Shown here in pieces: positions 21,270 through 32,335 of a stretch of 64,000 nt of DNA (positions are counted from its first letter, which is position 1; every line of letters begins with the position of its first letter). The DNA is taken from positions 1,798,001 to 1,862,000 of the forward strand of contig NADL03000657.1 of assembly GCA_002205965.3 (NCBI GenBank). Direction: 5' to 3'. The notes under the pieces are model-generated. The model saw only the letters and a program-made list of their open reading frames with translations. It was not told the origin of the DNA and ran no database searches. Both the position numbers and the translations under genes were made by a program. This DNA is from Kappaphycus alvarezii (lineage: Eukaryota > Rhodophyta > Florideophyceae > Gigartinales > Solieriaceae).

Positions 21270-22204
21270 CCCCATCGCTCGGCCCACCCTACGCCCACCA
21301 CAACCTCCCCCGCTTCAGCCCGCTTCCCAACCTTTCGTCTCGTCTCAGAAACCACCACCCCATGTCGTACCCTACCACCCTTCGCGTCCCCTCCATCGCC
21401 CCCACCCTCCACATGTCCCAGCCCCTTCATCACCCCACCAACCCCTCCCCTGCTGTATCGTATTCGCAACCCACGTCTTCCGCCACATTGACTCCGCCTT
21501 CTCAAGCTACTTCTCAAAACTATGCTGGCTATTCTATGTTACCCGCGAGTCAACATCCACAAGCACCCCCCGCCCCGCCGCAACCGCCTCGTGTTGAGCC
21601 GGTCATTGCTCCGCAGCCACCTCGTGTTGCCGTCGCCGCCGTACATCCCATCTCTGACGCCTCTGCAGCCATTGCTGCAACGGATGATGGTATGGCGAAA
21701 ATGGCTGCTGCATCGGTGGGTACTAAGGATGATGGCAATGGTGCCATGGTTATGCCGACAACTGGGCACCGAAGTGTGTTGGGGAGTGGTATTGTGTCTA
21801 CGGCAGTTCAGGAGGCACAGGTGAGGGCCCGACTGAAGGCTGAGACTTATGCAAAGAATCGGAAGAGAAAAAGGAGCGAGGATGTGGATCAGACGGATGT
21901 GGCTAGTGGGATTAAAGAGGAAAAGGCCGATGATGATGGCAAGTTGAGTCCGGAGGAGTTGAGGAAGAGGAGGTATGCGAGAAGACTCGCACTGAACCGG
22001 GAGAGTGCCGCTGTGAGTCGGGTGAGGAGGAGGGAGTATGTCAAGTTGCTGGAGGAACAGTTGGTTAAGGCGGAGAAGGAGAGGATGAGGTTGGCGACTG
22101 AGTTGAGTGATATGCAGAGGAGACATGCTGAGTTGAGAGATCACTTGACTAGCTTGGAGGATAAGGTGCAGGGGAGTGATGGGGGGGAGCAAACTAGGTT
22201 TTGA
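21017..22204 (+). CDS. bZIP transcription factor
   Basis: A dimeric DNA-binding protein of the nucleus. The C-terminal 85 residues hold a textbook bZIP domain. The basic region is RRLALNRESAAVSRVRRREY, with the invariant Asn at residue 327 and Arg at 335 (N-x7-R). A zipper follows with heptad positions Leu345, Ala352, Leu359, Met366, Leu373 and Leu380. An acidic-basic stretch precedes it (KRKRSEDVD, KEEKADDDGKLSPEEL). Residues 1-240 are Pro/Ser/Thr/Ala-rich and probably disordered or an activation region. The start is uncertain. The ATG at 21362 would give 281 residues with the same domain, and an ATG at 20895 in another C-rich frame (open to 21269) could be the true start if a frame change or an intron joins them. 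Target genes cannot be read from sequence. Confidence 0.85.
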   Translation: MAQPSVRPTSVCPTHPRYSPAFLLASPGVSGEIAGAVDQPATTHSLSDLFSAPEYPICSVKTSPPRPPLSLQHHHPRNDLPLRITPSLGPPYAHHNLPRFSPLPNLSSRLRNHHPMSYPTTLRVPSIAPTLHMSQPLHHPTNPSPAVSYSQPTSSATLTPPSQATSQNYAGYSMLPASQHPQAPPAPPQPPRVEPVIAPQPPRVAVAAVHPISDASAAIAATDDGMAKMAAASVGTKDDGNGAMVMPTTGHRSVLGSGIVSTAVQEAQVRARLKAETYAKNRKRKRSEDVDQTDVASGIKEEKADDDGKLSPEELRKRRYARRLALNRESAAVSRVRRREYVKLLEEQLVKAEKERMRLATELSDMQRRHAELRDHLTSLEDKVQGSDGGEQTRF

Positions 22205-23250
22205 TGGCTGTTGAGAGCGTACTTTGTTTCCTTACTTGTGTTGCTTACTTGGGCAGCTGTGGCTTGAGATTGTCATGTTTGTAAATTGCCTTGTGTTGCG
22301 CACGGCAAGAGACTTGAGCTTGTTAAGATAGGGGAGACGGGAATTGACGTTGTTGGAGAGGGCCTGGGAAATGGCAAGTTGGTGGTTGGCTGGTTGAAAA
22401 ATGCAAGCGGTGAGAACGGTAGCGGAGATTTGCGCAACAGCGAGATAGGTACAGTACTGTGTGTGTGAATTTATTTGAACTAGGCTCATACTGCATTATG
22501 AGAACGGCTTATCCATCTATGCTGTGGTTCGTAAAGACGTGTGAAGCGCTGCTGGTAGAGAAGACGTTCAGTTTTGAAAGCAAGTAGCGCGTAGGCGAGG
22601 TTTTGATATCGATGGAGCGGCTGTGCAAGTGACTGCCACTTTGACTTTACATCGGTGGAGGCAAAGTCCAGGTAGGTAGCATTGGTGGTTATGACGATGA
22701 CGCTGCGTGAGGTGGAGCTAGTGATACAGTACTGTACTGTACATGGTACCGCACGCCTGTTTTCCCTTTTCTCGGGGTTGGTGACGCCGCACGAATTATG
22801 TGCTGTTGGAGCGGTAGAGATGCATAACTGCGCATCTGCTGTCTTGTTGAGTACAGACCTGTGTGTTTTTTGGTTTTTTTTTGACGCTCTAGCCTTCTGT
22901 ATGCTAAGGGAGCACGTGATCCAGTCCTGTGCCGATTGCTGGCACTTGGCGAAAGCAATCGAAATGATGGCAGCACCGAATCTGCAATGGAGTGTACAGT
23001 GCGGCGCTAGTGCGCCTGAAACCGCGGTTCTTCACTTCATATCGGGAAAAATAAGCGACGGAAGCGTCACCAGTGATCACAATGATTCCAGACCTCCGCG
23101 GGACCGTACAAGTTGTGGCAACAGAGGACTGGAACTCTATACGACGGAGGGTGTGGAAGCGGGGGTGCTGGCCAAGACACAATTTCTACAGTTCACGAAG
23201 AAATGGCTAATCTGCACACTCGGTCAATGTGAACAGCCTCGGGATCGGCC
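22205..23250. other. Downstream of bZIP; no gene recognised
   Basis: It holds GTAC palindromes at 22451 and 22725-22743. A long plus-strand frame (22682-23644) has no motif and is treated as chance. Confidence 0.4.
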
Positions 23251-24640
23251 AACTCAAGCGCCGACTGCAACCCCCGCTTGCGTGACACCCGCGCCTCCCT
23301 CATCTCCCAACAAGACCGCCATGCCCCGCACATTAGCAACGGCTGGGCCGGCACCCGTAATCCGACCATACTCACCCGTAAAATCGACTCGTTGGCCACT
23401 TCGTTCACGCCCCCTCCCCCGCACCCTACCACTGCCCCTTCCGCTCAACCATGCCCGCACGGAACCGGAGCCCCGGATTTCCCTGCTATACCATTTCTGC
23501 GTGTTAAGTCAAATCCACCTGCACGTGCAGTATGAAACCCTCTTACCATTCCTGCACTCGCGCCCACTTTGCGGCCGCTCACCCCCTTCCTCGCAGCCCT
23601 CCACAACCAACTGTCCTCTCCCTTCCCTCCTCCCACCGTTCTGACCTTCCAACATTGCCCTTTCGCTGCCACGCCTTCTCCACCCATATCCCCACCATGC
23701 CCAAGCGGCTACCCACCTTGGGCTCACGCTCACCCCATCCGGTTTGCGACCTGACTCTGTCAACGCTCGCGACTCCAACGCCCTTTGCTCCAACCGCCCC
23801 GTTTCCTCTGCGACAAAGCTCAAAACCGCCATGCCTCCTCCACCCCTCCCCTTCCTCCGTGAAAGCTTCCTCCGCCGCAAATTTCTCTACAGTGCCATTT
23901 TGCAACGCGATCTTGAAGGGCCTCATCGGAATAGTACAGACCGCTCTCCACTACTCCGATGAGGCCATTCAAACTCGCCTCTTCCATGTCGTCCCCCGCT
24001 CCACCGCCCGTCTCCGTCAACTATTCCACGTCCCAGACCTCCCTGCCCTGCTGCAATACCCGGCGAATCGCTCCTTCCACCACCCCCACCTCCAAGCCCG
24101 CCATGTTCGTCATCTTCACCACTCTTCTGCTCTCCACCAAACCCATCTGCCACTCACTTCTTGCACCGGCACCCATTATACAAACATTCCTCCAACCCCA
24201 TCCCACCCCTCCGTACGGCCCAAACGCTCCCTCACTCTCTAGAACACACCCCGCACGCCACACACAGCCCCGCCAAAGTTCGACACGGTGTCACTCCCCC
24301 CCGGATATCAACTACGCCTTCTTCGCGCCGGTTCTTTCACTCCCGGTTAAACCCGACCACTGAAGTCGTTTTTCTCCGCGCTGACACTTCCGCCGCCTCT
24401 TCCTTTCGGCCCATTCCCGGTTGCTCGTTTCCATGCTCTGACTTTTCCAGCTACCCACCCTATGCCACTCGTTCTACTTGGCTCAAGCATCCACCGTGGA
24501 TCACTACTGCTTTCGTCCCCCGTCGACCCTACCGCCCTCTACAAATCCTCCCGGGAGGTATCCCTCCTCCCCCCCCATGCAGCGATTCCACCGAGTCCCT
24601 GCCATACTTTCGCCTGAGCCACCCTTGTTAACCATAGGCC
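23250..24640. other. C-rich block open on several frames, no supported gene
   Basis: The plus strand has very few G and A bases, so stop codons are scarce and at least five frames on both strands stay open. All translate to low-complexity Pro/Ser/His (plus) or Gly/Arg (minus) sequence. It may be a decayed retroelement or the start of a lost gene. A 72-nt quasi-palindrome lies inside it. Confidence 0.35.
23907..23978. repeat. 72-nt quasi-palindrome
   Basis: The centre is near 23942. Perfect 12-bp arms lie at 23919-23930 (GGCCTCATCGGA) and 23955-23966, and similarity extends outward to GCGA/TCGC at the ends and inward across the centre. Because of the symmetry, both strands encode a related peptide (GLIGIVQTALHYSDEA on plus, GLIGVVESGLYYSDEA on minus). 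Confidence 0.7.
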
Positions 24641-26235
24641 TCGCGCGACGAGATTTTCACCCTGTCAGAACCATGTTGTGTGTTGCGACGCGTGTGCAGT
24701 AGAGAACAAGGGAGCTTTTGGAGGAGTTGGAGTTGCGGAGGGATGGAACTTACGGCGGTGGAATGGAGGGAGGATGTAGGCGTGGATCGTTTTGCGGAAT
24801 GTTAGAGTAGCTCGTTGGGGCAGTGGGGTTCTTGGCGGCGTGATGGGTGGCATTGGGAGGGTGAGGATGTTTGGGTTGTATGCGGTTGCGAGACTGGTTT
24901 CGCTAGGTACAGCTTGGCTCTTTGGCTTGCAGGACTGAGTGTTCAAGTGGTTTGTTGCATTGACTATTTGGCTATCCTTTGTGGCCGGTGCGGACGTTAA
25001 AAACAGTAGCTGCTGTGGCAGTGTGTTGGAAAGGCTTCGCTTAGGACAAGTCCGTGGCCTTTGGGGTAGGCGAGGGCGCAGGCATAGCCCTGGGCTTGTT
25101 TCGGGAGAGCGAGCCGACTAAGATTCCTGCAGGGTACTCGCTGCAGCTTGTCCGGTTCTATCACGGCATCAGATGTAAAGAAGGGTTTAAACTCCCCAAA
25201 GTCGAAGAGATGAGGCATTCGTGGAGGGTCTTTGGATTCTTCTCCATTTCTGTTTAGAGATGGGGCTGAGAACCCTTTACAGATATGAGTATGCAACAAA
25301 TCATCTGAAGGCAGTAAAGCCCTGCCGGACTTTTATCGTGAACAATAGATAGTCCGCCAAGCTGAACGCATAAACGCATCATGTAGTGCGGTAGATTGGT
25401 GCCAGTTTTGTAAACTTGTTCATGCGCTGGTCACGAAAATCCATTCTCGTGTAGAGTCTGCGTCGGTCGCGCAGCTAAGCGCACCGGCAGCTTGGCTCAT
25501 GTAGATAGGGACAACGCTAAAGACCTACCCGGCGTGAGGGTCTCGTCACGTCGTGAACTAAATCCGATAGAAAAGGTACCCTGTGCCCCTCCAAGAGGAG
25601 CTCCCGAAAAAAGAAAAATACGGCGGGCAGGCGAGACCTCGGGCTAGTGGAATAGCGAAGAGACTGAGGGAAGTTATCAGAGTTACGGTAAGTATCGCAA
25701 GTAAGCCATTCAAAAGGTGATAATCAAGGGCAGGCGTTTCACACCTCGGCGGCACACCCGAGCCATGTAATAAGTATATTACGCTCCCGCCCTACAGCCT
25801 AAACCGGACCGATGTGGCTACTAAATTATTGTCAGATGGCACCCCATGTCCAGAGCTAACTGCGTCAGTGCGAGAGCTGCCCAGATATGCCCGCTCGTAA
25901 TGGTGTCCGCTTGATACACTGCGTCTACAGGGCAGAGTGGATTGAGCGCCACGGCTATAATGGTACGGTACGTACCGTAAAGCTACTGTACTTCCCAAAC
26001 GACGAAAGTGGTGCGCAGCTGGACATTGGGGCTACTGTCAGTAAAAAATCATGTACAGTACAGTACTGTAGGAAGCGGAGGAAGGACGGATTAATTGTGC
26101 ACTGCAAAAACCTGAGTAACAATTGATTCTACCCTGGGTAATTTACTTGATATTCAACTTGGGAGGCCAAGGTTTCTCCGCTATTGTCCCGTTTTTACTG
26201 TACTGTACTGTACATGCTGCTGCCAGCATCATAAA
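24641..26235. other. No gene recognised
   Basis: No motif on either strand. GTAC palindromes at 25964-25979 (16 bp, perfect), 26052-26070 and 26196-26214. Confidence 0.4.
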
Positions 26236-26261
26236 GTCGCACCGGCCGGTCGCACCGGCCG
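26236..26261. repeat. 13-bp unit in two exact tandem copies
   Basis: GTCGCACCGGCCG is repeated twice without a gap, each unit containing the palindrome CCGG/GGCC. It marks the left side of the next GC-rich element fragment. Confidence 0.7.
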
Positions 26262-26559
26262 GTAAACGACCCGTGGATGTTCCACCGCCTACACCATTCC
26301 CACTCTGCCGCCCTGCTTGGACACCGGTTCCGCGGGGACCGGCCTTTTCTCCAAGCCCAAGCGCGGCCGCCCCTCCGCCAGTGTTGCGTTGGAATCCCTG
26401 GACGCCCATACTCTGTTGACCGAGGACTTCTCGAACCCACGGCCCTCGTTGTCACACCCGCCAACATCTAAAGACAATTAAACAGGGTGCAGCAGCAGGC
26501 CTGGACTACATTCTCGCAAGATGACACATGGGCCGCCTCAACTAGCCCTGATATGCACA

Positions 26560-27210
26560 GTGCCGACGTAATCAGCCACTAGATCCGGAGCCTCGCCCTC
26601 TGCCATAGCCCCGCCGCCGCATCCCTCTGCCCCCACCCTACCATTGCAACCAAGGTGTCGCGGGCTCACTGGACCGTGATGCCATCCCGTCACATCGGAT
26701 CGCCGGTCTACACCGTCTCGCTCCCGCTAACCTTACAACATTGCAAGCGAAGTATGGTCCCCCAAGAAGATCACGTGGCTGACATCTGCCCTGCCCGATA
26801 CGGCAGCATACACCGCTGCAATGCGCTCCGCAGCGCGCTCGGCCACATGTCTTCCGTGCCGCCGGACGTGACTGTCAATACGAAGTGCCTCTCCTCATCC
26901 TGGGCACCGAGCTCCGGCCTGCGGACATCTAGGTCCACCCCCCTGCCGATACGAGCAACGAAGAGACACGGCCCGTCGCGTGCGACATCATTGTCTTCTC
27001 CCCATTCAAAGCTGCTGTTCGCACGAAGGCCACCTCAGCCGCTGGCGGCGCTGCCGCGTTGGCGCACCGTGACAAGATACAGGATCTGGAACGCGAGCTG
27101 TCGCGCCGCCTCCCTCTACCGTTTGACACCCCGACCCGTGCACCGAACTTCACCTTCTAACCCATTGCGTTTGATCCGCTCGGTGCACCTGCCCGCCAAA
27201 GTATAGTCTT
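26560..27210 (+). pseudogene. REL endonuclease remnant, second subfamily
   Basis: One plus-strand frame reads, with a few stops, EVPLLILGTELRPADI (nuclease motif RPAD), then ETRPVACDIIVFSPF (second Asp), GGAAALAHRDKIQDLERELS (helix with the Lys) and FDPLGAPARQS. The same order of words is found on the minus strand at 51.6-52.0 kb, so these two form a subfamily distinct from the 13.7-kb and 14.5-kb types. Upstream, weak His/Cys-containing fragments may be the zinc finger. It is truncated on the left and inactive. Confidence 0.6.
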
Positions 27211-27399
27211 GCCTGAGTAGTTAATCCCGCTAATAGCGCTGAAATATGGTACGACTGCAGGCCTGACACGCCAGAATGTATGTCAGCGCATTAGTTGAAT
27301 CTTGTGTTCGTCTATTGCTTTGGCTATCTGCTCGCGAACGCCACTGCCTGTGACAGAAGTGCACCATCTGGTTAGTTCCTAGCCCTGTACTCGGATCCT

Positions 27400-27735
27400 G
27401 CAGTGGACACCATAGAAACAGGGGAGGAATGCGGGGTGCGTTAATGTTTGAAAGATGTGGTCGGTTGAGGCCCGGAACATCCTAGAGGGTGACCAGCAGT
27501 AACTCTTAATTTTCCCTAAGAAGCCTGCCCAAGGCCTGCTGCGGTTGATACCACGGCCGCGACAGCATGAAGTTTTGTAAGCACCGCTCGGGCCGTACCA
27601 TAGGTCTCCAGAGCCCTAGCGGCGACGTTCCGCGCGAAATCGGTTAGCACCCCAAAGGCGTCTGGGTGCCAACCTCCGAGAGTGGATACAGGGATAGGCA
27701 CGAGCCTTACCTCTCACGAAAGGTGCGATAAAAGA
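27400..27735 (-). pseudogene. 3' end of a REL-type non-LTR element, 5'-truncated
   Basis: The minus-strand frame ending at 27516 encodes IPVSTLGGWHPDAFGVLTDF and ALETYGTARAVLTKLHA, about three in five residues identical to the tail of the 13.7-kb REL domain. About 90 bases of 3' untranslated DNA follow (27490-27400), matching that at 13.6 kb. The insertion is in the opposite orientation to the other copies on the left. Confidence 0.65.
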
Positions 27736-27823
27736 TTAATATCTTCTATATTTCTTGGAGACGGGCGGACGAAGAGAGGGGAGCGGAACTATTTGACGCA
27801 AACTACTGTATTTGTTTTGGTGT

Positions 27824-28687
27824 TAATAGTACCGGTTTGTGCGAGTACTGGAAGGGGTTCTTTATTTGATTTTTGTCCTTTTGTACACCTATTTAACCCT
27901 CATTCGTTTCCTACCGCTACCAAGTAAACCTGCCAATTCATCCCCCTGACTCAATCCTTAGCAGCCGTGGTGGTCTCTCTACGTCCTTAGTGGCTCCGCA
28001 GGCCTTCAACCACCAACTTCGAGTACCAGCAAGGTTTAAATTTTAGCAGTCACTGAGGGTATTGCACTCTTGAACTGCGAGCTAAGCATCGAAAGTCCGA
28101 AGAGACAAAAGACACCTGAAGTAAAATGGGTATTGCCCCCTTGAACATCGGTATGCACACCGCAAGTGCAAGGAGACAAGGGAAGCCACTGCTTTGAGGA
28201 CAGCAGACAGGACAAGGCAACGTGGTGTTTGTGGTAGTGTTTGGGGATGTTGAGGTGTTGAGGTGTTGGAGTCTTGGAGTCTTGCTTGCCTCCTTTGACT
28301 TACAGCGTGCATACCGAAGTTCAAGGGGACAATACACATTATAATGCAGGTGTCTTTTGTCTCTTCGGACTTTCGATGCTTAGCCCGCAGTTCAAGAGTG
28401 CAATAACCTTAGTGACTGCTAAAATTTAAACCTTCCTTGTACTGGAAGGGGATGGCTGAAGGCCTGCAGAGCCACTAAGGATGCAGAGAGACCACCAAAG
28501 ATGCTAAGGATTGAGCCAGAGGGATGGATTAGCATGTTTAATTGGGAGCTGTAGGAAACGAACGAGGGCTAAATAAGAAAAAAGAAGCAAAAGAAAACAA
28601 GAAACATAAGACAGAAACAAAAAAAGAACGAAATCAAAACAAAAAAATAAATAAAACCTCCAGTATCCGCACAAACCGGTACTATTA
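27824..28687. mobile_element. Foldback element with long terminal inverted repeats
   Basis: The left end TAATAGTACCGGTTTGTGCG and the right end are reverse complements. The inverted match continues inward with small differences through most of the 864 bp, for example GACTCAATCCTTAGCAGC on the left against GCTAAGGATTGAG on the right, and the segment around CGAAAGTCCGAAGAGACAAA at 28090 against its complement at 28350-28370. Only a short centre (about 28170-28310) is unpaired. It codes for nothing convincing, so it is a non-autonomous foldback or MITE-like element. A target-site duplication is not obvious. Confidence 0.75.
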
Positions 28688-28699
28688 GATGTCAAGCTT

Positions 28700-30130
28700 G
28701 CAGTAATGTGTACCATGGGCCCGGCTGCGTGGTTTGAATACAAGCTCATAGAAACCCCAACCTTTGCAGAACTCGCAGTGCGGCAAACCAACCACATTAT
28801 ACCCCAGGTTGCCACCTCACTGATGCCATCCACTCACAGATTCAGGTGGTCAAACCGCTCCTATCGTGGAACGGCTCCCCCTGGACCATTGTCATCATTC
28901 GAAAACAAATATTATAGTTATTCGAGAACAATTTTAGCAACAATTTCTTTTAAGTTCAAAATCTTACAGAATCATTTTCATCATTTCGAAAGACTTCTGA
29001 AATATATGGAAACTCGATCACCAAAGATTGTGAGAATACCTACTCTGCCCAACACAGGAACAAATTTTCAAGACGCGAAAATTTTCGATTTCCCCTTCGA
29101 CGTTCAGAGAGATCTACAATACGCTTTTTTGAGATCCTATTAACTATTGAGGGTTACTTGTTCCGTCAAAAGCAGAATAAAAGCGCTTTTTGGATCGGCC
29201 TGAACGACAAATTAGTTAGCGGAACTATTACTGCTACTCTGATAGAAATTGTGAGTGATCGAACGAGAAAGCCAGTGCAGGCGATTTAGAAGACATGTAA
29301 TCTTCTTAAAACTTTCATGCTGAAAAGTTTTAGAATCAAGACGCCTATTTCTCTAACGGACCTGCTCAAATGTAGAACTAACATAAAAAATAAAGATATG
29401 GATTCTTTCTAATCATCTCCCTCTGCATCGGATGGGAATTTAGAAGATTATATGGTGCAGCTATCATATTCAAAGATATGCTGCACAAGAGAGATTATAC
29501 AACAAACAGGAGGTTTGCAAACCTAGCAAATACTGATTTCCTGGAAAAAACTACGGTATATTTGGCTACTCTACTAATAGTTTAGCCTATATGCACGATT
29601 CTCGGCATTTATCGCCAATTGAATGATACATGAGCATGTTTCCGCGTCATAAACTTAACCTAAAGTATGAGATGTCAAATGAGCGTTTGGATACCGTTGG
29701 AATGGAGCAATGTTTTTCAAAAGATATATTGAAGCTCTTTAGAATTCTCACAATAATTAAATGTTTGCATTTTCAAGCCCGTTTGACCTCTGGAATCAGT
29801 CTGGGTAAAACTTCATTTCTGCCCAGAGCTTTGGAAATATCATATTACGTGGAAGGTTTTAGATGATTTTCTCAAATATTTCTTTCAGTCAAGCTTTTGA
29901 AGAGAGAAAAGGTATTGCATTGAGTCAAAAGCGGAAGCCTTGATGAGATATGGAGCTACCTTAAACGAAAATGTTACAAGGGGAAACTTAGTCTACACGG
30001 ACTACGTTTATAGATGTGGGGAGTTGGGCGCACGGAAGGTTTTAGATTGTTGAGATTACGGTTAATGCTTCCGGTGAACAGAATGGAGCTTCATACCAGG
30101 GTTTGTATGAAATAATAAATGAACGAGGAT
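28700..30130 (+). pseudogene. Decayed coding sequence, unknown family
   Basis: Plus-strand fragments read like protein: 28980-29140 (SPKIVRIPTLPNTGTNF, FDFPFDVQRDLQYAF), 29127-29412 with one stop (FEILLTIEGYLFRQK, WIGLNDKLVSGTITATLIEI) and about 29450-29580 (GAAIIFKDMLHKRDYTTNRR). Stops and frame changes intervene throughout. AT-rich composition and nearness to other mobile DNA suggest an old transposon gene, but I cannot name the family. Confidence 0.35.
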
Positions 30131-31200
30131 GTAAGTTGTAAGCAAATTGTACTGAATTCAATGGCATTCTAAAAGAACGGCTCTGAAGGTATCGAAATAC
30201 AATTTTACTATGTTATCCGTATCCATAATCAGTACGACTAATAGCAATGAAAATCATGGAAAATGCTTATAGCCTACAGGATAAAATAAAGTATTTGTTG
30301 ATTCATGAGGCGTAAGATGTTTCGAGGAGCGGGTGAAACTCTAACAATAGCTTAATTTGATTGGTTCAGCACTTTGAAATGTTTGTTTTTCCGTTTACTC
30401 TGGTTTTTTCTTTTTTCGGCCACGTGGAACCTACCTCACCTTCCCCCAGACTGCGGCAGCCCTCTCGTTCTCTTAAAGGGCGGCCGGTGCGGGGTTTCTA
30501 CTCTCGTACCGAGCAAGTACAGTGTACAATACTACTGTACACTGTACGAGCACACCGGGCCAATCAACTAGCGAATCTGACCGTCGCGTGACACAAAACT
30601 CGCGCGACACACTAATTGGTATAAAGAAGTGCTTTTGGCAAGATTCACTTGTATTCGAGCTCAGTGCTTAAGTTTCATTGGTGTTTGAGTACAGTGCGTA
30701 AGCCTTACTGAAGGTTACTGGAATGGTAACGTATGTAAGAAGGAAAGATATCTTATAAGAAGGCGTAATCTTAGGATATTTTTCAGTCTACGCGGCACCA
30801 GAAAGTATCGGCTGCCATTCGCGTTCTCCTTTGCGGCTGCTTTTCGAAATTCGGTAGATGAGAATATTCGAATTGGTAATAATCAACCCGAAAATTTTGT
30901 TTGAAACCTCGCTATAGTAGCTAGAGACAACTTTAGCGGGAAAATGTTCGTAGGACAACAAAAGTAGATTTGAAAAATCTTCTACGTCGATCGGAAAGCC
31001 AAAGATCTCTTGGTTTTCTTGGGACTCTAAAATGCTTCAAATGGATATGGAATAATGGCTGTGGACCCAGGGCTGTCACTGAAAACCAAAAGTGCAGGGG
31101 AGCATGGGCTGTTTCGGAGGGTGCCGTTTGGAAAGCGCATATGCGCCTCATCTCAAACTCAACGTGAAACGGGCTTCTAATTGGCTACTGCAAATGCTCA
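30131..31200. other. No gene recognised
   Basis: It contains the long GTAC inverted repeat at 30517-30547. Otherwise I see nothing. Confidence 0.4.
30517..30547. repeat. 12-bp inverted repeat GTACAGTGTACA, 7-nt spacer
   Basis: Arms at 30517-30528 and 30536-30547 are exact reverse complements, and each arm is itself GTAC-rich. It belongs to the palindrome family of this region. Confidence 0.7.
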
Positions 31201-31690
31201 TATGCAACGTGGTGCGTACAAGTGTTGTGGCTCTAGTGTGTTGTTCTGGCGTACACGTGTGTATCTAGTACATATGGCTATGCTGTACAGTACGGCTGTG
31301 CAGTACAGAGTGGACAGGTATGTACGTGGACATACAGTACAGGTTGATGGGTGTTGATGCACTATGGTGATGAGTCAAGTACAGTGGTAGCGGTTACAGT
31401 AGTTGCGTGTATACATGTCGTTGCATGTGTAAGAGTTGTGTTGTGAATTTGGGGACGTGTAGTGATTGTGTGGTTACGTGCAGTTGGTGAGTTAGTGCAT
31501 ACACATGATGACGTGATGTAGTGTTGTGCACTGTTGTGCCCTATTAGTTGTAAGCTGGCATGAATTTGTGCCAGTGTTACTATGTCATGTCTTGTGATGA
31601 TTGGTAGTATTGAGTGTCCCGCTCAGATGGCTAGGGTTTAGTTAGAGTAAGAGTTGAGTGCGAGTGTGGCGAAATAGTTCTATATAAGTT
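31200..31690 (+). promoter_or_regulatory. GT-rich, C-poor region ending in a TATA box
   Basis: For about 480 bases the plus strand is dominated by G and T with scattered GTACAGT words. A TATA-like CTATATAAG (31680-31688) ends it, and decayed coding DNA follows from about 31.8 kb. This is a plausible promoter or long terminal repeat of the decayed sequence downstream; no second copy was found in the window. Confidence 0.35.
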
Positions 31691-31794
31691 GCGACTTGAG
31701 CACCTCCAAGTAAACTCTGGCCAGAGCTGGCGAACTTCCTTTCATCCCCCCCACCTTCCTTATCAAACCTTCCCTTTCAGCTTCAATCTCTATC

Positions 31795-32335
31795 ATGGAA
31801 GAACTTCCAATTGGAGCAGGATGAACAATTTGAATGCAAGAGTGATGAATCTACTAGTATAGAAGAAGCCATTTACCGCGACTCACTGTGAAAATACCTT
31901 TAAGTTTTTAGAAATTGAAGGTTCTTTTAAGGATATAAATATGCTGGGTTATCCTCCTCCTATTTTTTATACCGCCCGTGGCTGAAAAAGGAACGTAAAA
32001 TACTGGATATTACCCAGAAATTATCTGAAATGTCCCCGCTTCCTTGATTCCATTGTTGAGACACTGAATCAAAACGAGCATATAATTAGGGGAACTCAGG
32101 AGTTTGTCTGCGGGGATGTATTTGAAGGGCTATACGAGCTTAATGGAATATCATATATCAGCTTGGAAGATATCAGTCAAAGTCATTTATGGATAAGATT
32201 TTGAAGAGGTACCTTGTAATACACAATGTGATTGCGGAACAAAGTAAAATATTACACGGGGGATTTTTTGATAAGCAGGGTTATGTAAAAATGTTAAAAT
32301 TGGCGAGAGAAAATGCACCAAGGATATGAGGAATA
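31795..32335 (+). pseudogene. Decayed coding sequence, unknown family
   Basis: Plus-strand fragments such as FQLEQDEQFECKSDESTS (31.80 kb), DSIVETLNQNEHIIRGTQEF then FEGLYELNGISYISLEDI (32.05-32.2 kb) and MDKILKRYLVIHNVIAEQSK (32.2-32.3 kb) look protein-like and lie close together in shifting frames. The acidic, low-GC style is like the CACTA-like transposase at 44-48 kb, but no shared motif proves kinship. Confidence 0.3.

Noticed and set aside
22682..23644. 320-codon plus-strand frame
   Set aside because: No motif, odd composition that changes halfway, right half within a C-rich block where stops are rare; overlaps other equally open frames.
28050..28339. Overlapping minus-strand frames
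   Set aside because: They lie in the centre and arms of the foldback element; the symmetry makes frames appear on both strands.
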